A stretch of 64,000 nucleotides of DNA from Microscilla marina ATCC 23134 (GTDB lineage: Bacteria; Bacteroidota; Bacteroidia; Cytophagales; Microscillaceae), in assembly GCF_000169175.1 (NCBI RefSeq), contig NZ_AAWS01000040.1, positions 22,290-86,289 of the forward strand, in the 5' to 3' direction. The notes beneath the pieces were generated by a model. It did no database searches, was not told the origin of the DNA, and saw only the letters and a list, made by a program, of their open reading frames with translations. Numbering within the stretch: position 1 is the stretch's first letter; each line of letters opens with the position of its first letter. The translations under genes and the position numbers were made by a program. Below, in pieces: positions 36,572 through 43,374 of this stretch.

Positions 36572-36660
36572 GGGAGCGTTCATTTAATTGTGCTTTTTGA
36601 AAAATAAATACTGATAATCAGCGGGTTAAAATTTTTAGACACAATTTTTTGAACGCTCCC
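36572..36660. repeat. 89-bp inverted-repeat element
   Basis: GGGAGCGTTCA at 36572-36582 and TGAACGCTCCC at 36650-36660 are perfect inverted repeats. Just inside, AATTGTG pairs with CACAATT. The interior is AT-rich. It resembles a small hairpin element or structured transcript and lies between the DUF2911 and LytS genes. Confidence 0.6.
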
Positions 36661-36823
36661 TAAAATGTTATTGCTATCTCATCCCTTATTTTACAAAAAA
36701 ACCTTACTTTCATTTTCTTTGAGCCCCTGATTATACCTGTTCGAGTGTTTAAAATCCTTGCTCAAGGGTTAACTATTGGCAAAAGTCCAAGGCTTTGTTA
36801 TATTTATAAGAAAAGGATGACAG

Positions 36824-37885
36824 GTGAAAGAGAAAGTTTATCATATAAGTATAGGAGCCGCTTTAGGGTTGATCGTGAGGGCGTATATTTTGTTCAACAA
36901 CGAAGGGCGTATGCCAGACATCATAAAAGAGTGGGACATTACCTTATTGAGCGTTTTATTGGGCGCATTTTTTTATCCGCTTTTGGTTTACTTTAACCAA
37001 TACCTGATGCAGCGCATTGATCGCAAGAATCATTTGATTCGATTTTTTAGTGTACAGTTTGTCAGCCATTTACTCATTGTGTTTGCGTTGTTGATACCTG
37101 TCTTTATTGTTTATGTGGCTATGTTTGGTCATTTTGCCCAAACCGAAGGACTTGCCTTATTGCCTATTTTTACCGATTGGTACAACAACCGGGGTACTTC
37201 GGGGGCTATAGCTATTTTGCTCATTGTGAGCACTTACAACACCGGAGGTTTTGCCGCCTATTATTTTACCCGCCTTCAGCAAACCCTGCTGGAAACAAAA
37301 CGTATTGAACGACAACAGCTACAGTCTCAGTTTTCGGTGCTTAAGAGCCAGATTAGTCCTCATTTTTTGTTTAATAGCCTCAATGCCTTGTCTACAATGG
37401 TGCACAAAGATGCCCAACAATCAGAGGTTTTTATCCGCAAGCTTTCAGACATTTTTCATTATGTACTCCAAAACAGCCACCGCGATTTGATTTCGCTTCA
37501 GCAGGAGCTAGAGTTTACCAAGGCTTATTGTTACTTGTTACAAGTACGTTATGGGCGCAACCTAAAGGTAAATATGGCCATAGACCCTGCCAAAGCTCCC
37601 CACATGATTCCTCCGCTTACGCTGCAAATGTTGGTAGAAAATGCCATCAAACACAACGAAATTTCTAAAGATCGTCCTTTAAGAGTGCATATTGCTACTC
37701 AAGGCGATTTTTTGCTGGTGCAAAATAACCTACAGGTTCGGCAGCAGCCCGAAGCTTCGCTGCATATAGGGCTCAACAATATTTTGAGTCGGTATGTTTT
37801 TTTTACCGATATAAAGGTAGAGGTATCCAAAACTCTAGTCTTGTTTATGGTCAAGTTGCCACTTTTAAAGCCTGTTGCCTCATGA
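36824..37885 (+). CDS. LytS/YehU-type sensor histidine kinase
   Basis: 353 aa. Four N-terminal membrane helices, then a His_kinase (PF06580) domain: phosphoacceptor region LKSQISPHFLFNSLNALST (His in SPHFLFN) and the ATP-binding N-box MLVENAIKHN with a G-box GLNNIL. All key residues are present. It starts at a GTG with an AGGA-like run before it. Kinases of this type usually pair with a LytTR regulator; none lies in the window. The stop overlaps the start of the next gene by 4 bp (ATGA). Confidence 0.88.
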   Translation: MKEKVYHISIGAALGLIVRAYILFNNEGRMPDIIKEWDITLLSVLLGAFFYPLLVYFNQYLMQRIDRKNHLIRFFSVQFVSHLLIVFALLIPVFIVYVAMFGHFAQTEGLALLPIFTDWYNNRGTSGAIAILLIVSTYNTGGFAAYYFTRLQQTLLETKRIERQQLQSQFSVLKSQISPHFLFNSLNALSTMVHKDAQQSEVFIRKLSDIFHYVLQNSHRDLISLQQELEFTKAYCYLLQVRYGRNLKVNMAIDPAKAPHMIPPLTLQMLVENAIKHNEISKDRPLRVHIATQGDFLLVQNNLQVRQQPEASLHIGLNNILSRYVFFTDIKVEVSKTLVLFMVKLPLLKPVAS

Positions 37886-38958
37886 GTCGTTTGAACCCAT
37901 ACTTGCGTAAGCACCGCTTGCTGTTGGCTTTGTTGGCGGGTAATCTGGCTTACTTTGTCAGCATATTTATTCACGATAGTTTTGATTTTGTTCAACAAAA
38001 CTACCACATTCCCGATCATTTGTATGCCCTGCTTATGATGGGAATATTTGTAGAAACTATATGGGCAGTGGCGGTGTGGTTAGACCAGTGGCTGCTTATT
38101 GAGCATAAGTTTAAGCAACGGGCAATTGTTCAAGGATTGTTCAGCCTGGGGGCTATGATAGGGTTGATTACCTTGGCTGATGCAACATTGCCTGGTTTTA
38201 CGCTCAACACCTTGAGGCATTTTCAAGAATTTGAGGATGTAGCTCATTCGGTAGTGATCAAAAAGGTAAGGGTGTACTCTACTTTTGGGTTTACGGCGGT
38301 ATTGTTGAATATTGTGTATTTTGGCTGGCGTTTTTTTCGGGATTTTCACGTGGCGCAACTCAAGGCAGAGCAATTGCACAAAGAAACAGTGGCGAACCAA
38401 CTACAAACCCTCAAAAATCAGATTCATCCCCGGTTTTGGTTTGCCAGCCTTGAAGCCTTGATTCAGCTGGTGCACCAAGACCCTGATTTATCAGAAAAAT
38501 TTATCAAAAAACTGTCTCTATTTTATCGATACAATATTACCAACAGCGAAAAAGAATTAATTACGTTGGCCGAAGAACTTGAGTTTGTCAATATTTACAT
38601 TGACCTTATAAATATTAAAAACCCTGCAATGCTCAAGTGGCACCATCAATTGGCGCCTGCTATGCTTCAGTATTTGTTACCTTCCAAAGCATTGCAAAAG
38701 GTGTTTGAGCAGGTTTTAGAAACCCACCTGTACGATGCTACTCGTCCACTGACGCTTAAGTTGAGCACCAACCCTGAAGCAAATCTGATAGTGACTTATA
38801 GTGGACTCAAAAAACTGCATACCCCTGAGTATATTACTCAGGACTGGTTGGTTGAACTCAACCAGATTTATCAGTTTTATACCCCACAAAAAGTACAAGA
38901 ACACACTCAAAAAAAACAAAGTCAAGTAGTATTACCTTTGTTACAAGTAGATGGGTAG
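37882..38958 (+). CDS. LytS-type pseudokinase
   Basis: 358 aa with the same layout as the upstream kinase: four membrane helices, a coiled linker and a PF06580-like region. In place of NPHFLFN it reads HPRFWFA, so the phosphoacceptor His is Arg and the last Asn is Ala. The N-box (ENAIKH) is replaced by EQVLETHL. Both phospho-acceptor and ATP site are therefore lost, while the surrounding helices (FIKKLSLFYRYNITNSEKEL, EELEFVNIYIDLINI) are kept. Overlap with the active kinase suggests co-translation and a heterodimer in which this subunit modulates its partner. That role is inferred. Confidence 0.85.
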   Translation: MSRLNPYLRKHRLLLALLAGNLAYFVSIFIHDSFDFVQQNYHIPDHLYALLMMGIFVETIWAVAVWLDQWLLIEHKFKQRAIVQGLFSLGAMIGLITLADATLPGFTLNTLRHFQEFEDVAHSVVIKKVRVYSTFGFTAVLLNIVYFGWRFFRDFHVAQLKAEQLHKETVANQLQTLKNQIHPRFWFASLEALIQLVHQDPDLSEKFIKKLSLFYRYNITNSEKELITLAEELEFVNIYIDLINIKNPAMLKWHHQLAPAMLQYLLPSKALQKVFEQVLETHLYDATRPLTLKLSTNPEANLIVTYSGLKKLHTPEYITQDWLVELNQIYQFYTPQKVQEHTQKKQSQVVLPLLQVDG

Positions 38959-38991
38959 TTGTGTTTAAAAAATATTGCGTTGAAAATGCCG

Positions 38992-41199
38992 CTAAATTGC
39001 GTCAAAAGTCAGAATAAACTCATTGAGATTTTTATCAGAGTCTAACCCCATTTTTTGGCGCAAGCGGTACCGTTTTACCTTGAGGCTTTCCTGGGCAATG
39101 CCCAGCAAGTCAGAAATTTCGCGCGAACTCAGATTGAGTTTAAGCAAAGCACACAAGTGCAGGTCGTTGGAGGTAAGTACTGGATAGCTGTTTTTGAGGT
39201 TGGCGTAAAACTCAGGGTGGAGTTGCTCAAATATACGTTGAAAACCCTCCCAGTCTTTGTCCAGGTTAATGCCGTGATCAATCAGGTTTGCCAGGCGCGA
39301 AAACTTAGCCTTGGCATCATTCAAATCTTTCTGTTTGCGAACTTCACCCACCAGCGTTTTCAAATCGTTAAGAATCTGGTTTTTCTGTAGCATATGCAAT
39401 GTTTGTGAAGCCAATTGCTGGTTTTTGAGTTTTACCTCGCTTTGCAACTTCTCTTTTTCAGTATCCCTGCGAGCATTGGTTTCTTGTATAATTCTTTCAT
39501 TGGCATCCGATATTTGTTTATTGAGCAGGGTCAGTGCACGGTTACTTTTTTGTTTGCTAAAGTAAAACAGCCATAACACCACTACCAGCATGAGGGCAAC
39601 CCCTAAGCTCATATAAGTAATGCGCTGGGTATACTTTCTTTGCCTGGTATCTTTAGCAAACACGGCCCGTTCTTTTTGTCTGGAAAGCTTCAGGGCTGTT
39701 TTTTCTTTCTTAAAATCAATTGTAGCTGCCAGGTAAGCTATTTTTCTTATATTTTCTGTATTAATCAAACTATCTGATATTTGGTGGTACAGCCTGTAGT
39801 TGGCCAGTGCCCTGGCAGGTTTGCCCACCGCTTCCAGGCAAATGCTCAGCCCTTTGAGCGCATCTTTGTAATTGAGCAGGTTGCCTATTTTTTTACCAAT
39901 ATCGGCCGCTTTTTGGTAATAAGTCATCGCCTTGTTGTATTGCTTTTGCAGCAAATAATTTTTGCCCAAGGTATTGTAACTCTGGGTCAGGTCTTCACTC
40001 ATTCCCAGTTTTTTTCGTATATCAATCGCCTGATTGACCCATTTTTCGGCTTTGGCATATTGCCCGGCTTTTTGCCGTATGATAGCCATTCCGTTGTAAG
40101 CCCACCCTAAAATTTGTTGGTAGTCAATTTTTTTGCCCAACTGTATACACTTCTTGTAATAAGCTTCGGCCTGTGGGTATTGATGGGTATGCTCAAAAAC
40201 CAACGCCAGGTTATTGTAAGCAGTTGCTATAGATTCCTCATTTTTGTTCTCCAGACTAATCTTTAGGTTGCGTTCATAATACTCTTTAGCCTTTGGATAA
40301 TCTTTTTGTTCATAATACAACACCCCTATATTGTTGATTGTATTGGCGAGTCTTTCTTTATTGTCGCGGGTTGGCTTGAGCTTCTCCTGAATAGCCAATG
40401 CTTTAAAATACATGGCAAAAGCCTGTTTGTAGTTGCCTTTACTGCTGTACACCATTCCCACATTGTTATATGTATTGGCCACCCCCATACTATCTCTCGA
40501 CTTTTGCTGCATTGCCAATGCCTTTTGATAGCTCTCCAATGCTTTGTCATAGTCACTTTTGGTTTGGTACATTTCGGCCAGGCAAGCATACACCTCCATG
40601 GTGGTTTGGGTGTCTTTTAACTGTTGGCTTAGCTTTAAGCATTGGGTATAATAGCTCAAAGCTTTGTCATAAATCTTCAGTTGGTCGTAAAGCAGTGCCA
40701 TATTAAACCGGGTAGATAGAATTACCTGAGGCTTTTTGAGCTCTTGAGCAAGTGCTATTATTTGTTGGCAGTATGCTTCAGCCTCTTTGGGCGATTCTTT
40801 GTAAAAATACACCGCCGCCAAACCCTGATATGCTTTCATTTCGCTGGCTTTGTTTTGAGCTTTACGTGCCACTTGCAGGGCTTTGTTCATCAATATCTCA
40901 GCTTGGGTATAGCGTTGTTTTGCAAGGTGTGCCCAACCTTTGAGGTAATGGGCGTTTGCCAAGCCTTTAGCATAGGCGTGTTGAGTGGCCAGGCGAACTG
41001 CTTTGGTGTAATAAAGGGCAGCTTGAGTGGTATCAGATTTTTGCAGATTTCGGGCAAGCTGGTTATAAGTATCTACTCTTTGTTTATGCGACAACTTGGT
41101 AGCAAGTACCTTTTTCAATGAGTCAACCCTGGCTTTTTGCTGAGCAAATGCATAGCAATACATTCCCAACAGACACACAACTATTAAGTGTTTTTTCAT
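38992..41199 (-). CDS. secreted-type TPR sensor with membrane helix and LuxR-like HTH
   Basis: 735 aa from MKKHLIVVCLLGMY; a longer in-frame start would put 37 residues before the signal peptide. Signal peptide ends about AFAQ. Some ten TPR units follow (YNNVGMVYSSKGNYKQAFAMY and similar), then a membrane helix near residue 530-550 (YMSLGVALMLVVVLWLFYF), a coiled coil, and a C-terminal helix-turn-helix: LCALLKLNLSSREISDLLGI, KVKRYRLRQKMGL. This one-piece architecture is common in Bacteroidota; it senses on the outer side and binds DNA inside. It converges on the pseudokinase gene with a gap of only 33 bp. Confidence 0.88.
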   Translation of the reverse strand: MKKHLIVVCLLGMYCYAFAQQKARVDSLKKVLATKLSHKQRVDTYNQLARNLQKSDTTQAALYYTKAVRLATQHAYAKGLANAHYLKGWAHLAKQRYTQAEILMNKALQVARKAQNKASEMKAYQGLAAVYFYKESPKEAEAYCQQIIALAQELKKPQVILSTRFNMALLYDQLKIYDKALSYYTQCLKLSQQLKDTQTTMEVYACLAEMYQTKSDYDKALESYQKALAMQQKSRDSMGVANTYNNVGMVYSSKGNYKQAFAMYFKALAIQEKLKPTRDNKERLANTINNIGVLYYEQKDYPKAKEYYERNLKISLENKNEESIATAYNNLALVFEHTHQYPQAEAYYKKCIQLGKKIDYQQILGWAYNGMAIIRQKAGQYAKAEKWVNQAIDIRKKLGMSEDLTQSYNTLGKNYLLQKQYNKAMTYYQKAADIGKKIGNLLNYKDALKGLSICLEAVGKPARALANYRLYHQISDSLINTENIRKIAYLAATIDFKKEKTALKLSRQKERAVFAKDTRQRKYTQRITYMSLGVALMLVVVLWLFYFSKQKSNRALTLLNKQISDANERIIQETNARRDTEKEKLQSEVKLKNQQLASQTLHMLQKNQILNDLKTLVGEVRKQKDLNDAKAKFSRLANLIDHGINLDKDWEGFQRIFEQLHPEFYANLKNSYPVLTSNDLHLCALLKLNLSSREISDLLGIAQESLKVKRYRLRQKMGLDSDKNLNEFILTFDAI

Positions 41200-41428
41200 A
41201 CCCACTGCTATGTTTGATGATTGTTTTGTTGTCACCCACTGTGATAACACATAGGGTTTAACATAAAAAAAGCATAAAATGCAATGGTAAAAGTAACACT
41301 TTGCCTTCATATAATCCAGCCATTGATCTAAACATACGCATTTGATGCAAGAAAACCACCTTAAAAAGCTCCTGTATAGAATAAACCAGTTAAACTTACA
41401 TCTCTCCGTTTCTGCGGTACAAATGTCT

Positions 41429-41436
41429 TATCTTTG
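41429..41436 (+). promoter_or_regulatory. candidate -7 box (TATCTTTG)
   Basis: TAnnTTTG match on the plus strand. A transcript from here would run about 390 bases through the 25-codon frame at 41676 to the hairpin at 41794-41823. No TTG at the expected upstream distance. Confidence 0.35.
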
Positions 41437-41675
41437 CCTTATCAAAAAACATTTGTTGTGCAGTGATCAAAGCTTTTTCAACCCCGCATTTTATAAAAAT
41501 AATTCTATAAATCATTACAAACTTCTTGTTCAACCCTTTTAATGTATAGCTTACTATATATTAAAGTATCTTCTTTCACTGAGGCAAATCAAGTGCAATG
41601 AGCACGCTTCAGAAGCTTGCGATCTGTCTTAACCAGCAGACGTAGTTTTTTTATTAATTAAAATCACAAAGTAAA

Positions 41676-41753
41676 ATGTTACAAGAAAGTAAATTGAAAA
41701 GGGGTAGGGTAGACGATCCGCTAAATCCACCGCCACGCCCTGAGTATCGCTAG
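41676..41753 (+). CDS. possible 25-aa proline-rich peptide
   Basis: An ATG opens a 25-codon frame with a basic N-terminal half (QESKLKRGR) and the tail DDPLNPPPRPEYR. A strong terminator follows 41 bases later and a -7 box lies about 240 bases upstream, so the frame sits in a plausible short transcript. There is no strong ribosome-binding site. It could be a leader peptide, a small protein or chance. No tailoring genes are nearby. Confidence 0.35.
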   Translation: MLQESKLKRGRVDDPLNPPPRPEYR

Positions 41754-41793
41754 TAAATAATAATTTAGTTTATCAAAGAAGAAAGAAAATCAG

Positions 41794-41823
41794 AACCACT
41801 CAATAACTTTAGTTTATTGAGTG
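41794..41823 (+). terminator. rho-independent terminator
   Basis: AACCACTCAATAA (41794-41806) pairs with the TTATTGAGTGGTT arm ending near 41826, followed by TGTTGTTTTG. It ends the short plus-strand transcript and can act on RNase H transcripts from the other side. Confidence 0.8.
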
Positions 41824-41866
41824 GTTTGTTGTTTTGAAGGAGGAGACTAAGTTAAGTTAGATTGGT

Positions 41867-42331
41867 TTAACTTCTCAAATGTTCTCTTAATACTTTACGT
41901 ACCCACTTGTCTACCCTGCGGTTGTGGTTGGGTAAGTCACCCTGTTTTTGGTGGGCTTTTACTTTGTATAGTTCTACCTCAACCCGATCCAGTAAACCAA
42001 AAAAAACCTGGAGTAAATCAGTATTTTGCCTCAAGTTACCTTTTTTAGTAATAAAATTTCCTTGCACAATTTTCTTGCGTCGGGTAGGTAAATCTGCTAC
42101 ATACTGGCTGTCGGTATACAACGCCACTGTAGAGAGAGGCATTGCTTTTTTCTCCGCATAATACAAAGCCTCTATTGCAGCAGTCAACTCCATGCGTTGG
42201 TGGGTAGTATGGGTTACAATGCCTTGCAATAGGGTGTCTTCTTCGTTGTTGGCAGCAAATATTAGCGCTGCCCAAGCACCTGTTTGGCTGGGTGGGTGGC
42301 AAGCCCCATCGGTATATATAGTTAAAATCAT
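41867..42331 (-). CDS. rnhA: ribonuclease H (RNase HI type)
   Basis: 154 aa, the standard RNase HI length. Cleaves RNA in RNA-DNA hybrids. The catalytic carboxylates are D8 (YTDGAC), E48 (RMELTAAIEAL), D74 (YTDSQYV) and D141 (RRVDKWV), with H127 in KVKAHQKQG. The segment normally forming the basic protrusion is short. A cytoplasmic single gene. Confidence 0.95.
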   Translation of the reverse strand: MILTIYTDGACHPPSQTGAWAALIFAANNEEDTLLQGIVTHTTHQRMELTAAIEALYYAEKKAMPLSTVALYTDSQYVADLPTRRKKIVQGNFITKKGNLRQNTDLLQVFFGLLDRVEVELYKVKAHQKQGDLPNHNRRVDKWVRKVLREHLRS

Positions 42332-42419
42332 TTCGCCTTTTTGTGAGTTACAAAATTACCCTTTAGTTTTCTGATATTAAAGTTAAAAACAGGTGTTTTT
42401 TGAATGCCGAATAGCAGGT

Positions 42420-42565
42420 GAGGCATTCTTAAAATTGGTCTTGATTGAGCACAGGACTTCATCTGCGAACTTTATAAATCATTAAAAATCAACGCAATAA
42501 AACTGTGAAAGTTTGTAGAGCAGCGTTTAAATATGCATCGGTATTTAAGGGCTTGAGGTTGTAGT
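42420..42565. repeat. dispersed AGCACCGAT-type repeat, diverged copy
   Basis: TTAAAAATCAACGCAAT, ATGCATCGGTATTTAAGGGC and TTGAGGTTGTAGTAGCT match parts of the 1300-1450, 10539 and 33515 copies, in the same order. The rest of 42332-42648 holds nothing else recognisable. Confidence 0.5.
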
Positions 42566-42648
42566 AGCTCTTAAGTATTTTTGATAAAACCACAGATTGT
42601 GTATATTGTAACTCATACGACTTAAACACCATCCACTTTCCCGGCATT

Positions 42649-43116
42649 ATGACCCAGTTCAAAAAAACACTCACCAAATATGCTGTTAAAACAATGCTTG
42701 TTGTACAGGCATTTTTGTTTCGGTATAAATTTCTTAACTTCTTGGGGTACACCCTCAACCATTTACTGGCATGGAGCCGTATTATTGCCAAAAATATTCA
42801 AAAAACTGATTCGCCCGGTAAACTGGGAATGAAATGGCAACAAGGTTTTCCGAGCATGAAGCATGTGCCCATTACCAAAATAGATGCCCGTACGGTATAT
42901 GCCGAAATTCATACTCCTTGCCCTTTGCAGGGGTCGGGCGATGTAGAGGCTTGTTATAAAATGATGAGTTTTGACCGAACCATTGCCAAAGCTGCCGGAG
43001 GGCAATTTGTGGTGTTACAGTCACAAGCACAAGAGGGCGTATACAAATGCAGAGTAGCTATGCGCCTTAAAGGGGAAGATATGAGCGACTTGTTGCCAGC
43101 TCATTTACAAGACTAA
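42649..43116 (+). CDS. conserved-looking protein of unknown function
   Basis: 155 aa, no signal peptide; one hydrophobic stretch near 15-30 with FLFRYKFLNFLGY, possibly membrane-associated. The C-terminal half is well-formed: KHVPITKIDARTVYAEIHTP, GSGDVEACYKMMSFDRTIAK, GGQFVVLQSQ. This looks like an alpha/beta fold but I cannot name a family. It is a single gene. Confidence 0.6.
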   Translation: MTQFKKTLTKYAVKTMLVVQAFLFRYKFLNFLGYTLNHLLAWSRIIAKNIQKTDSPGKLGMKWQQGFPSMKHVPITKIDARTVYAEIHTPCPLQGSGDVEACYKMMSFDRTIAKAAGGQFVVLQSQAQEGVYKCRVAMRLKGEDMSDLLPAHLQD

Positions 43117-43374
43117 ATGCTACATACAGTAAGTAGCCTGCCGTTACCCACCCAAAAATATAAAACCACTCACTTGTGAATAAAAGGATAGCTGGCTATA
43201 TTTGATTTTAGCACCTACTGCATTTATTTTTGTGTAGGTGTCCTACACCTAACAAACAGGTGTGGCAGATTTTAAGCGTATGATTTCTTGTAGCTCATTG
43301 CTCCGATGTATATTGGCATCCAATGGCGTGTAGCTACTTATCACAATATATCGCCCAACTAATAGCAAAGTCTT

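Noticed and set aside
41342..41542. A 66-codon plus-strand gene
   Set aside because: It overlaps the candidate -7 box and has no recognisable pattern; the downstream 25-codon frame fits the transcript better.
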